A stretch of 64,000 nt of DNA from Chlorobiaceae bacterium (GCA_012972835.1 JABDHK010000012.1:1-64000); one strand, 5' to 3'; shown: positions 21,401-29,358, counted from the first letter of the stretch. Made by a program: numbers and translations. The notes: generated by a model not told the origin, from the sequence alone.

Positions 21401-22517
21401 TGATGGAGTCGAAGAGAGTGATGATGATCAACCACCCGTACCTTCAAACCTGACTTCAACAGAAGGACGAGTTATTTCCATCATGCAAAAACTTCTTGGT
21501 CCGGTTACGCTGGGGCGCCATCGGGATTTTTTCCTTTGCGGTGGAAATTCGCTCATGGCGGTACGCCTTGCCTCACACATCAGGGATGCCTTCGGTATTC
21601 CTGTCACGCCACGACATATTATGCAGGAGAGGACACCTGCAAAAATTGCCGCACTTCTTGATGCAGGTGAAGGGCAAAAAACTGCAGATGGCACAGGAGA
21701 GTTCTGTCTGGTTCTTCTTTCCAGGGGGGATGACAGTCTCCCGCCTATAGTTCTTGTTCATGCCGTAGGCGGCGGTATTTTCTTTTATTCTGAACTCTTG
21801 AAAGCGCTCGCTACCAGGCACCCCGTATATGGGCTTCAGGCTTCAGGATTGTGGGACGAATCTCCTCCCATCGAAGGGATTCGCAGTCAGGCTCAACACT
21901 ATTATACATCACTCTTGAAAGCCGGGATAGATAAACCTGTCATGCTTGCGGGCAGCTCTTATGGAGGACTGGTCTGCTACGAACTGGACCGGCTTTATCA
22001 GATGTCAGGTCACCAGGCAGCGCTGGTCACCCTTTTTGATTCTCCCGGACCCGGACACATGCCTGTGCGAATAGAGACCGAGGCTGAAATTTGCGCATGG
22101 ATGTTGTCGCTTGACATTGCTGACAGGGATTATGCCTCTGATCTTGCGCGGATGAAAAAGTTGAACCACGATGAAAGAATGGGCCTCCTGCTGGATCAGA
22201 TACGCAAAAGGATGATGCCGCGCGCTACAGCAAGAGACTTAAATAGCCTGTTTCGTGTCTTTAGTCAGAACCTTGCCAATATGCAGAACTGGAACCCAGA
22301 GCAGCACAAAGCACGAATTCTTTTTTTCAAGGCTACTGAACAAAGCGAATTACTGGCGAAAAACCCTGAGTTGGCATGGACTCAACTGGCCAACGGTGGT
22401 CTGGAGATTCTGTTGTCACCTGGCAATCACTCTTCAATGCTCTCCTTCCCGCATGTGAATTTTATTGCGACAGAAATCAATCGCAGATTGTCAGCTTTTA
22501 CATCTGATGTTAAATAA
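15411..22517 (+). CDS. Hybrid NRPS/PKS, TubC-dock-C-A-T-KS-AT-ACP-TE
   Basis: A 2368-residue terminal assembly-line protein. ATG 15411 overlaps the TGA of the previous gene (ATGA) and follows AGAGGGGGA, so the two are translationally coupled. Order: TubC-type docking domain, residues 1-55 (NLAGLLSELAASNIEL); C with HHIVVDG about 197; A with FTSGSTG about 670 and LYGPTE; carrier LGGHSM about 1051; KS with Cys 1284 in TACSTS, EAHGTAT and KTNIGHLD; AT with GHSLGEW about 1725; ACP CGGNSL about 2043; thioesterase with GSSYGG about 2181, an Asp in FDSPGPG and GNHSS near the end. No KR, DH or ER follows the KS-AT, so the last ketide should stay a beta-keto unit. The AT specificity box reads LAAH in place of HAFH or YASH; malonyl is the likely substrate. 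By-eye A code DAFFSGLVFK suggests an aliphatic residue such as Val or Ile. Confidence 0.93.
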   Translation: MNLAGLLSELAASNIELHVENGKLHYKAPEGALTTELRQRISTHKEELLAHVTGQIQEEPEIWLTDPSSAQERLWFFNQLQGPNFVYNIPLSLCMRGKLDKVALRQSLDDVVHRHQALRSSFLHDGENLRLKIIRDMPAPWLERDISGGNEESRLTLLQECANEIARHCFDLSLAPLMTTTLLRIGPEEHILCMNFHHIVVDGWSIGIIVQEISAGYEAHFAGRPLLLKPLKWQYTEYIAWQAELSRSGAMDKDLDFWRNRLAGAPACITMPADFKRSPVQNFTGSSLPLLIDQETTIRLRARARQWGASLNHLTLAATVILLSDYSGSSDLVIGMPLANRNRRDLEPVVGMFVNVVPLRFNVSPDMLLAELVADVIRANTEALSHCNLPFDRLVNAMAVEKELSINPIFQVAYDYLPPLESRFSFGGLEVEAVDLMGDHAISKYDCTFYFDERDGALAGQIEFNSTLYRPESVERWVEAYKSILKAMLDTPDASLKSLSLVASKEREMLDLWCSGPVVALSDESPWAGFEKVVRERPDKVAVEQMGVSITYRELARRAEIISSKLADLSISKGDRVGLMLPRGEDYVAAMLGVIRRGAIFVPFDLSHPADRLRTMAFQARLNVVISYAGNEIAGVLAPATVEIGPLAWNESSTLPEAIHTALEDPVYMIFTSGSTGIPKAVNIPWLGLCNMVHFCIRNFSLSTADRVSEIASLAFDASLFEIWPSLFAGATIVFVPDEVRLDPRLLRDWLIEHHISVHFSPTPLAEELLTLEWPAMNPLRVMSTGGQTLHSYPPPNLSFSFFNLYGPTEYSVFSTWCRLEPKVGESGLPPIGTAIENTHIAVLDQAGRRTLPGNIGELYLSGAGIALGYFGNPEATASSFVTLPDEGETRWYRTGDQVRLQRGGTLEFVGRIDGQIKLRGHRIEPGEIEHALLSVQGVAQAVVRLEDEHIIAYVETGVTGISSEAVRMAVSALLPAYMIPSHIVMLESLPRQSSGKIDLRSIPFFKSDSSNEITPCSIPPKSSVLETDVARAWAIVLKHPVSSVKENFFDLGGHSMMLVRLKDQILKESGKEITILDLLRYPTIAQQAAFLDNGTMPQDAPEKLFQHQFSDGIAIIGMAGRFPKAENVEKFWQNLYNGRDCLSTFSPEELLARGVPPEMVESPDYVAVNGILPEFDCFDADFFSVSTREAEVMDPQQRLFLEEAWHTFEDAGLDPERIDSRVGVFVGSSLNTYLFENVVPHADVMEALGGFAVMISNDKDFAPTRISYKLGLRGPSISVNTACSTSLVAIHQAVTAIRDRQCELALAGGACVHSRQIDGYRYEVEGILSKDGKCRAFDSEATGMVGGNGVALVLLKPLQKAVADRDHIYAVIKGIAVNNDGSSKIGFTAPSIRGQSLVIRDALQRAGVEPHTVLYTEAHGTATKLGDSIEVAALAENYAADARRTLPMFLGAVKTNIGHLDAASGAAGMIKTALCLHHRTLVPTLHFKKPSPQIQWPANNSFQVSIQSCKFEGSGTPLRAAVSSFGIGGTNAHAVLEEAPVRLSDPEVDSGTLRLLLFSGKNEKALQANAALFSAWLKHHVGASLRDVAHTLAFGRRHWECRGVLCSSTSSEAEEILSEPLLTVERAESVAFMFPGMGAQKPGIGLALYRSAPKFKASIDQCADILQPILGLDIRHLLLASPNDESAAAQLDHHRIGQPAIFALEYALAQFWMDLGLSPDLLIGHSLGEWVAACVAGVFTLSDALHLVTLRGGLMEAQRKGAMLAVSLTEAELAIRLPGSLDIATVNAFDQIVVAGPAEEIAIFAKQLKAEQIQCKLLHVSLAAHSSLMQPVLEPFFEAIASVPRRPPTPGITIVSNITGRYLEPDQLQSPAYWTEHMRQCVRFADGLGTLWERPGVAFLECGPSHTLCSIALRDTRRPDNRAIVSSLDGNAVPDADWRRILESAGTLWSAGLSIDLEKLFALQGSRGQRIPLPGYAFQRRRYWLNAPSITTSSFPDGVEESDDDQPPVPSNLTSTEGRVISIMQKLLGPVTLGRHRDFFLCGGNSLMAVRLASHIRDAFGIPVTPRHIMQERTPAKIAALLDAGEGQKTADGTGEFCLVLLSRGDDSLPPIVLVHAVGGGIFFYSELLKALATRHPVYGLQASGLWDESPPIEGIRSQAQHYYTSLLKAGIDKPVMLAGSSYGGLVCYELDRLYQMSGHQAALVTLFDSPGPGHMPVRIETEAEICAWMLSLDIADRDYASDLARMKKLNHDERMGLLLDQIRKRMMPRATARDLNSLFRVFSQNLANMQNWNPEQHKARILFFKATEQSELLAKNPELAWTQLANGGLEILLSPGNHSSMLSFPHVNFIATEINRRLSAFTSDVK

Positions 22518-22679
22518 ACTTCCATTCACGGTTTTATGTTTCCAAAACCAAGCTGTCCTGTTATTGCTTTACCTGGTGCATTGTGTACTTTATGAGAGAA
22601 ACTGTATGCGCACCACACAATGAATAATTTCGTTTGAACCTTGTATTGATCGTTGAAGAAAAAAATATAACAACGGGAG

Positions 22680-23850
22680 GGTTTGTATGCCTTTTCCTGA
22701 TCTCCCTTGGAGGAATATGCCGTTTGTGCGATAACCGGTAGATCGGGGCGTCTCTTTTTGATTTCTCTTGTTGCATTGTAACCGTTCATCACTGGCATTT
22801 TGATGTCCATGAGGACAATATTGATTTCAGGGTGATTTGCCGCCAACTCTATGGCCGTCTGCCCATTCTCAGCCGAGTATACGCTCATGTTGCAGCGTGA
22901 AAAAGAACCTGCTTCCCTTTCCCTCTTCCGATTCAACGCCGATAGTGCCGCCCAGCAATGAAATGGCAAAAAAGAGTTCCTTACCCTGTATTTCAATAAG
23001 GTTGCTTGCAACATCCATATCCCGGATAGTGCCATCCGCCTTCCGGTGCTTTCTCATGAATCTGTTTTGTTTCTCAACCCGGTATTTTGTCAAATCACTG
23101 GTAACAATCTCAGGCGGACTCGCGTTGATATCCCTTATACTCATCAGCTTAAGCTCTTCAATCGACCGACCGTAAAATGCAGCTGCCGCATGGTTGGCAT
23201 CAATGATGTTTCCAGTATCCGGATCGATAAGCAGCATGATGTTGCCATGCTCCTGAAATAATTTCAGAAATCTGGCACTGCTTTTCGAGAGCATCTCTTG
23301 AGCCTGCTTGCGTTGTGTAATATCCGACAGAATAACCCTGCATTCATTAGAGCTGTAACTCATGACAGCATCAAGGCGAACCGTCATCTGAACAGTAAGG
23401 CTGGGTGGTGAGAGTAGTTGGGGGTTGCTATCGGTGGGTAAAAGTATAACTTCACCGATGACGGTGACTATTGTGCTGAAAACCCTGTCAAGCAATGCCT
23501 CAATGGCAGAATGATCTTCAGCAGCAACAAATCATACAACTCTCTGCACCCATCATCTTTTTGGCCGTCCTGTTTGCCTCCACAATCTTGCCGTCGCGAG
23601 TAAGGGTGAGATAGCCAACAGGAGCAAATTCGTAAAGCTCGGTGTACCGGAAGAGACTCTCTTCAAGCTCCTTCTGCTGTTGTTCAGGTTCGGTGTGGTG
23701 AAGAGAGAGTTCCTGGATTATCCGGATCATCTCCTCTGGGGTAGAGTGGTTATCCTCTCTGCTCAGATCATTGAGCTGCAGGCGCTCTTCTTCCCTATAG
23801 CTCAACTCAGAGCCGCCAGTGGGTCGAATGATGTGTTGTGTTTTCGCCAT
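22680..23850 (-). pseudogene. Broken PAS hybrid sensor histidine kinase
   Basis: Three minus-strand pieces in three frames make one decayed gene. 23850-23518 gives a helical start and the first half of a PAS domain (YEFAPVGYLTL, GKIVEANRTAKKMMGAE). After a frame change, 23495-22869 gives a second PAS domain (NIMLLIDPDTGNIIDANHAA). This runs straight from EIQGKELFF into ISLLGGTIGVESEEGKGS, the last motif of a histidine-kinase ATPase domain, so the phospho-acceptor helix and most of the ATPase are deleted. After another frame change, 22888-22680 encodes a receiver fragment with the phospho-acceptor region IVLMDIKMPVMNG, cut before its last strand and helix. It cannot signal. It follows the NRPS/PKS operon convergently. 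Confidence 0.82.
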
Positions 23851-23965
23851 GGGGAGCGTACATTTATATTCCTATAAAGTAAAAATAAATAAAAAATTGC
23901 ATTAAACCATTATAGCCATGCTTTCCGTGTGAAGCAGGAAATAGTCCAGAAAACAAATTATCACT

Positions 23966-24844
23966 ATGTCAGACAACACAACAGATCGTTTTTTTAGATA
24001 TCTGAATTGGCTTTTCAATCCATTCCATGGGTTGAAGACAACGGAAGTCTATGATTTGATTGGTACCTCTTCACTTACTGAGAATGCTTTATATCTGAAT
24101 CTTGGCTATTGGCGTGATGTGGATACAATTGATGAAGCCAGTGAAGAGCTTGCTCTTCTGGTGGCGAAAAGAGGCGGCATGGGTCCAGGTGATACTGTAT
24201 TGGATTGTGGGTATGGTTTTGGCGATCAGGACATCCTCTGGGCAAGGAACTTGAAACCCGAGAAAATCATTGGGCTGAATATTACGAATTCTCAGGTTAA
24301 GCGAGCCCGGATAAATGTTGCCGATGCGGGACTCGAGAAATCAATCGATTTAAGAGAAGGTTCGGCAACAGAGATGCCAATTGAAAATGAGTCCATTGAT
24401 CTGGTTGTTTCCGTGGAAAGTGCTTTCCACTATAGAACCCGTGAGGATTTTTTCAAAGAAGCGTTCCGCGTTTTGCGTCCAGGTGGAAGGCTTGTGACAG
24501 CGGACATTTTACCAACAAAAAACCCCAAGAACCTCTTCAGTCAAATAGAGCATTGGCTTTCATGGAGCCTTGTCGCAGGAAAATTTAATATTCCGCAAGA
24601 AAACTACTATTTAATCCCATCCTATAATAAGAAACTCTCCAAAGCCGGATTTGTCAATATTGATATAAAATCAATACGTGACGATGTCTATATACCTCTT
24701 CATGAGTATCTGTCAAGAAACCAGTCATTTGTTGGCAAGCTGCATCCACTTGCAAAAATTCTTGCACAATTAACGTTGAATCGTTCTGCAGAGAGTGTCT
24801 ACGCCGGCCTGGACTATATACTTTCTTATTCTATAAGGCCATAA
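23966..24844 (+). CDS. Class I SAM-dependent methyltransferase
   Basis: A 292-residue protein with the Rossmann-type methyltransferase fold. Motif I is VLDCGYGFGDQ near residue 78; the acidic end of strand 2 lies in KIIGLNITNSQ; motif II is ESIDLVVSVESAFHY; motif III is LRPGGRLVTADI. The presence of VESAFHY and an N-terminal helical region (NLGYWRDVDTIDEASEEL) resembles small-molecule methyltransferases of the UbiE/type 11 kind, including sugar and natural-product O-methyltransferases. It lies between the NRPS/PKS operon and the exporter genes, so tailoring of a peptide product is plausible but unproven. It ends convergent with the ABC gene, 71 bases apart. Confidence 0.8.
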   Translation: MSDNTTDRFFRYLNWLFNPFHGLKTTEVYDLIGTSSLTENALYLNLGYWRDVDTIDEASEELALLVAKRGGMGPGDTVLDCGYGFGDQDILWARNLKPEKIIGLNITNSQVKRARINVADAGLEKSIDLREGSATEMPIENESIDLVVSVESAFHYRTREDFFKEAFRVLRPGGRLVTADILPTKNPKNLFSQIEHWLSWSLVAGKFNIPQENYYLIPSYNKKLSKAGFVNIDIKSIRDDVYIPLHEYLSRNQSFVGKLHPLAKILAQLTLNRSAESVYAGLDYILSYSIRP

Positions 24845-24915
24845 TTTGAAACCTGCTGTGCAGCCCGGGCCTCAGCCTGCTTGTCGCGCAGCTCGAAGTG
24901 CGTCGGGTAGTCCCT

Positions 24916-26538
24916 TTACAACTGATGCTCTTCGATCCGGCCTTCATTCATCTTGTAAATCCGATCTGCGATGTGGAACCATCGTTCGTCATGGGTTACG
25001 CAGATAACGATTTTGCCGCGAGCCTTGAGGTCAGGGAGAAGCTCTTCATAAAAGATGCGACGAAAGTGAGGGTCCTGGTCTGCAGCCCACTCGTCCAGAA
25101 CAATAACCTGCTTGTCTTCAAGCTCTGCAACAATAAGAGCCAAGCGCTTCCGTTGTCCTGTTGAGAGATCTATAGTGCTGAAAGAACCATCACGAACTGT
25201 AACCTTGTCATGCATTTCGAGGCGCTTCAGCAATGTGCTGATTTTTATGGGATCGGGCTCTTTTACAGCATAGAGTCGTCGTGAAAGATGAAAATCCGAG
25301 AAAATTGCGGAAATTCTGTTCCTGTAGTCCTGCATCTGGTCAGTTGTTACTGGTATGCCATTGGCAACAATGGAGCCGTTGTCAAGTGGGATAAGGCCGG
25401 TAAGCAGGCGTAGAAGTGTTGATTTACCTGATCCGTTTCCACCGGTGATAAAGGTGATCTGTCCGGCTTTGAACTCTGCTGTAAGTGGTCCGACAGAGAA
25501 TAACGGGGAACCCGACGCGTCACGGTATGAGAGTGCGGCATCATGCAGTGCTATCGATAACGGATCTTTGTCAAGATGACCAACCTCTTCAATAGATGCT
25601 GCATCTGCAGCAGTACCAAGTTTGTTCTCCATCGTCTCAATGTTTTCAAGTGCCAACTCGGCTTGAGTTACCATCGGGGTGACAAAAGAAACGGTACTCA
25701 CTGGTCCGGCTATAAAAAGAACGGCAATAGTTGCAGGCAGGGCCACCTCATAAAAACCGGCAACAAACAGTGGTACAACGAAAACGATCAATCCGGCCAA
25801 AGAGTAGAGCATTGCTTCAATGATGGCATAATTGCGGCCCCACTGGGCTTTCAGTAATGAGTTTGTTGTTCTTGACTTGTGAGAAGCTTCACGAAGAGTA
25901 TTGATCACCCCGTCAGCTCGTGCTCCGTTCATCCTGACCTCCTTAAAGCCATTCAGGAGTTCCGTGAGACCATTAAAGACAGCTCCCTCGGCTGCTGCAG
26001 CTGATTGCATGAATGTTCTCAGTGCATGAACGCGCTTGAAGCGTACTGAAACTGTAAGGCCAGCAAGGCCAAATGCAAGGATACAGGCTAACGGTGATAA
26101 CCAGGCAAGATAGATGGCAAGAAAGAGCAGTATTATACCATGCTGGAAACCAATCACCAGCATTGGCAGTACCTCCGCAAGAATTTGCGTATCCTGCGTC
26201 AGCACACCTTGTATATTGGCGCGACCAATCCGGTCAATCGTTACAAGGTCAGTTTTGCGTACAAGGTTGAACAGACGAACCCGGAGCTTGTGAATCAATC
26301 GTTCACTGTCAATTGATGAGGTTACCAGTATATGGATTTGCGTAACATGAAACAGCAAGATGCTGATTGCAAACATCAGGAGGAGGCGGCCGCTGATCCT
26401 GCCGTTCGCCGCCTCTTTGGTGGCAGCCGAAACAAGTGCTACGATTGATGTTGCTGCAATCGCTGACAAGGTGTTTACAAATAAAACCGATGCAAGATTT
26501 TCAGGAATTTCACGAACTACGGTTTTGAAGAGTCTCAT
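24916..26538 (-). CDS. SyrD/PvdE-type cyclic peptide ABC exporter (copy 2)
   Basis: A 540-residue half-transporter with an N-terminal membrane region and a C-terminal ATPase. The ATPase has Walker A TGGNGSGKST, signature LSTGQRKRLAL and Walker B VIVLDEWAADQD, followed by the switch His in CVTHDERW. LSTGQ in place of LSGGQ, and DEWAADQD in place of DEPTSALD, are typical of the SyrD/PvdE cyclic-peptide exporter group. The start ATG overlaps the stop of the upstream paralogue (26535-26538, ATGA), so the two are co-translated and probably form a heterodimer. Its place between two NRPS loci makes it the best export candidate. After the stop the frame stays open for about 29 codons of unusually GC-rich sequence. 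Confidence 0.9.
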   Translation of the reverse strand: MRLFKTVVREIPENLASVLFVNTLSAIAATSIVALVSAATKEAANGRISGRLLLMFAISILLFHVTQIHILVTSSIDSERLIHKLRVRLFNLVRKTDLVTIDRIGRANIQGVLTQDTQILAEVLPMLVIGFQHGIILLFLAIYLAWLSPLACILAFGLAGLTVSVRFKRVHALRTFMQSAAAAEGAVFNGLTELLNGFKEVRMNGARADGVINTLREASHKSRTTNSLLKAQWGRNYAIIEAMLYSLAGLIVFVVPLFVAGFYEVALPATIAVLFIAGPVSTVSFVTPMVTQAELALENIETMENKLGTAADAASIEEVGHLDKDPLSIALHDAALSYRDASGSPLFSVGPLTAEFKAGQITFITGGNGSGKSTLLRLLTGLIPLDNGSIVANGIPVTTDQMQDYRNRISAIFSDFHLSRRLYAVKEPDPIKISTLLKRLEMHDKVTVRDGSFSTIDLSTGQRKRLALIVAELEDKQVIVLDEWAADQDPHFRRIFYEELLPDLKARGKIVICVTHDERWFHIADRIYKMNEGRIEEHQL

Positions 26539-28184
26539 TTTCCCTCCCTCTTGTTTGTCAGTAACTCAGTTATCCGGCCTTCCTCAAGGTGGAGTATGCG
26601 ATCGGCAGCATCAAAATAGCGGTCATCGTGAGTCACAGCGATGATGGTGAGACCTCGACGTTGAAGTTCTGGTAAAAGTTCGTGGTAAAATTTTTTCCGG
26701 AAGTGTGAATCCTGATCTGCAGCCCATTCGTCAAGGATGAGAATCGGTTTTGTTTCAAGCAACGCGGCAACAAGTGCAAGGCGTTTGCGCTGTCCGGTTG
26801 AAAGATTGGTTCGTGCAAATCTGTTCTCCTTGATTCCTGTAACCTGCGCCATCTCCATCCAGTTCAAAAGCTCTTCAGCTGCCAGCTTGTCGATTTTTTC
26901 GATACCATAGAGTTGGGAAAAGAGGTGAAAGTCTGAAAAGACGGGCGCTATCAAAGCACGATACGTTGCAAGCATGTCGGACGAGATCACCCTGTTGTCA
27001 ATGGTCAGAATACCGCGATCAGGATGATAGAGGCCAGTCAGGAGTTTAATGAAGGTTGATTTTCCCGCACCATTGCCACCGGTCACAAATATGATTTCAC
27101 CTCTTTTGAACTCAACATTGAGTGGTCCTATGGCAAAGGGCTTCTCTCCGGATTGTGACGGAAACGAAAACTCAATATCAGCCATTCGTATCACTGAGAA
27201 ATGTTCATGAATTGCATCAGCTTCCGAATGAGTGCCTTGTTCTTCAAGTGTCTTGAGCTCTTCATGGAGTTCCATCATGCGATTTGCCGCAACTGTCGCC
27301 GCCCTTAAAACACTCAGAGACTGCATCAGGCCAAAAATTGGCGCTATCATAAAGAGGATTGCGGCTGATATTTTCACCAACTCCTGACTGACAGCGGGGG
27401 AGTAAATCGGCACTACGAAAACAACCAGTCCAAGCATAACGTGAAACATTGTCTCACCAAATACGAACTGATGCCAGCTTTGCCGGTGCAACTCGCTTCG
27501 AGTTGTGACTGTGTGTGTTGAAAGTTCGCCAAAATCCTTGCCAAGGGCCTGACTATGAGCGCTGGAGAGGCGTTGCTCCTTGAATCCGTCGAGAAGGTCT
27601 GAAACGCATTCAAAAAGCTTTGACTCATCAGAGGCCAGATCCTTCTGACATTTCTCTACAGATAAGCCTAATTTGTAATAGACAGTTGCAGCGGCAATCA
27701 GCAAAAAGGTCAGAAGGAAAAAGGACAAAAGTGATACTGTTGCGATATAGAGGAGAATGGTCACGGTCAGTATGATTGATCGTGACGCCATGGCGAGGTA
27801 CTGAGAGTTCGAAGAGATGACCTTGCAGCTTTGAGTGATACTTCCGAACAGCCTGCTTTGGCCAAAGTGTTCAAGTTTCCACAGATCGGCATGACGAAGA
27901 CGATCTATCAGCTGCATCCGCAAATAGTCAATCGCCTGTTCAATATCATCCGCAAACCTGGCAATCATCCGACTGTCAGAGACTACGTAGATGATGACGC
28001 ATACAAAAAAGAGCCCGGCTATGGGGAGCTCAACAAATCTTTCTTTTGTTACATCAATTTTCTGAGCTGCATAGGTAACAAGTGCAAGGATAGCCGTGGT
28101 ACTCAATGCAGAGAGAACCGCACTGAGCAAAAGCCGGTGAAGTGGCTTTTTTTCCAGTAATTGCAGAAGCCGAAGCAGATTCAC
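26535..28184 (-). CDS. SyrD/PvdE-type cyclic peptide ABC exporter (copy 1)
   Basis: A 549-residue half-transporter, first gene of the exporter operon. It has several hydrophobic segments in the first 300 residues and an ATPase with Walker A TGGNGAGKST, signature LSTGQRKRLAL and Walker B ILILDEWAADQD, then the switch His in AVTHDDRY. It shares these motifs and its overall layout with the downstream gene, which points to an old tandem duplication. Its start lies about 300 bases from the divergent restriction-modification remnant, so the operon promoter should be in that gap. The substrate is not stated by the sequence; peptide export is inferred from the family and from the flanking NRPS genes. 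Confidence 0.9.
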   Translation of the reverse strand: MNLLRLLQLLEKKPLHRLLLSAVLSALSTTAILALVTYAAQKIDVTKERFVELPIAGLFFVCVIIYVVSDSRMIARFADDIEQAIDYLRMQLIDRLRHADLWKLEHFGQSRLFGSITQSCKVISSNSQYLAMASRSIILTVTILLYIATVSLLSFFLLTFLLIAAATVYYKLGLSVEKCQKDLASDESKLFECVSDLLDGFKEQRLSSAHSQALGKDFGELSTHTVTTRSELHRQSWHQFVFGETMFHVMLGLVVFVVPIYSPAVSQELVKISAAILFMIAPIFGLMQSLSVLRAATVAANRMMELHEELKTLEEQGTHSEADAIHEHFSVIRMADIEFSFPSQSGEKPFAIGPLNVEFKRGEIIFVTGGNGAGKSTFIKLLTGLYHPDRGILTIDNRVISSDMLATYRALIAPVFSDFHLFSQLYGIEKIDKLAAEELLNWMEMAQVTGIKENRFARTNLSTGQRKRLALVAALLETKPILILDEWAADQDSHFRKKFYHELLPELQRRGLTIIAVTHDDRYFDAADRILHLEEGRITELLTNKREGK

Positions 28185-28484
28185 TGTGTTCTCCCTGTCA
28201 TAAAGATAACGGCTCGCAGCATCTCATTGTGTTTATCCCAAACCCTATTCTGCTACTCACATTCGTGAGTTCCACCAACTCTTTCAATATAAGTAAAGAG
28301 AATATAATGCGTATTTTTATAACTGCATATTGCCTTCTATTCTATTCTATTCCATTATGCGGGATTTTTTTCCCTTGTACCTATAAAACGCAAAAACGAT
28401 ATTTTTGCGTAAATAAATATTTGAAGTTTCTTCGTGGTTTGTTTAAATCGCAGAAATAACATTTTAGATAATCGAGCCTATTTT
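28185..28484. promoter_or_regulatory. Divergent intergenic region upstream of the exporter operon
   Basis: No gene is seen. The region should hold the promoter of the minus-strand ABC operon. It is AT-rich and includes a short tandem pentamer array (TTCTA three times, then TTCCA) at about 28335-28354. I could not pick a convincing -35/-10 pair. Confidence 0.3.
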
Positions 28485-29064
28485 GTGGAAGCAAAAATAA
28501 AAGATATAGCAACTGTGCGGGTGGGGTACTCGTTCAGGTCTCGTCTTGACGTATCGAGAGATGGTAATGTGGCGGTCATCCAGATGAAGGATCTGCTTGA
28601 TGATAATACTGTAGGGTGCGATGGAGTGATCCGGATTGATCTGGATAACGTCAATGAGCGTCACCTCGTTTGCAAAGGAGATCTTGTATTCCGGTTGCGT
28701 GGTCTTTCTTCTTGAAGATCCCGGAAAGGCAGTTGTGGCGGCTCCTTTACTAAAAATCAGGATTACCAAGCCCGAAAAGATTTTGCCGGAGTATCTGAAC
28801 TGGTATATCAGCCAGCGGGAAGCACAGGTATTTTTGACAAGCAGGGCAATAGGGACAGCTCAGAAGATGATCAGCAAGGATGTCCTTGAGGATTTGGAGG
28901 TTTTCGTGCCTTCAATAACAAAACAACAAAATATCATTGAGATGGCCTCGCTTGCTGTTCGTGAACAGACCTTGTCGAGTGTGCTTGCTGAAAAGCGGAA
29001 ACAATATATTTCAATGGTATTAATGCAGTTTGCTAAAGGAACCACGGAAAGACACGGAAAATGA
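28485..29064 (+). pseudogene. Frameshifted type I restriction specificity subunit (hsdS-like)
   Basis: From GTG 28485 the first frame reads as the start of an HsdS target-recognition domain (KIKDIATVRVGYSFRSRL, then VIQMKDL and GDLVFRLRG) and stops at 28715. The reading continues in another frame from about 28700 with PLLKIRITKPEKILPEYLNW, ISQREAQVFL, RAIGTAQKMISKDVLEDLEV and a helical end. This is the second half of the same kind of domain, so a frameshift near 28700 breaks the gene. Only one recognition domain is present where a full HsdS has two. It is followed by an hsdM fragment. Confidence 0.75.
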
Positions 29065-29088
29065 GTTAGAAATCCACAGGAATACAAT

Positions 29089-29345
29089 ATGAGTATCAAA
29101 ATCGATCAGAAGGATATCAATAATGCGGCGTGGGCTGCGTGCGACACCTTCAGGGGTGTTGTTGATCCGGCACAGTACAAAGATTACATCCTTGTCATGC
29201 TGTTTTTAAAATACATTTCAGATGTCTGGCAGAACTGTGTCACTTGAAGTACCATGATCACAGTACTGAGTTTTATAAACTCCTCGACACTGTAATTCCC
29301 GGCTGGGAAAAAGTAAAACACAAACTTGAATTGGGTATGGTTTAG
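29089..29345 (+). pseudogene. Truncated type I modification methylase (hsdM N-terminus)
   Basis: ATG 29089 opens a 52-residue frame whose sequence (NNAAWAACDTFRGVVDPAQY, then KDYILVMLFLKYISDVW) is the conserved start of HsdM methylase subunits. It ends at TGA 29245-29247. A further piece in another frame up to TAG at about 29343 reads STEFYKLLDTVIPGWEKVKH, which I do not recognise. The methylase motifs (NPPF, FxGxG) are absent, so this is a remnant. The order hsdS then hsdM, with hsdR missing, shows a scrambled or collapsed restriction locus. Confidence 0.75.
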
Positions 29346-29358
29346 ACTCAATTTTTTG

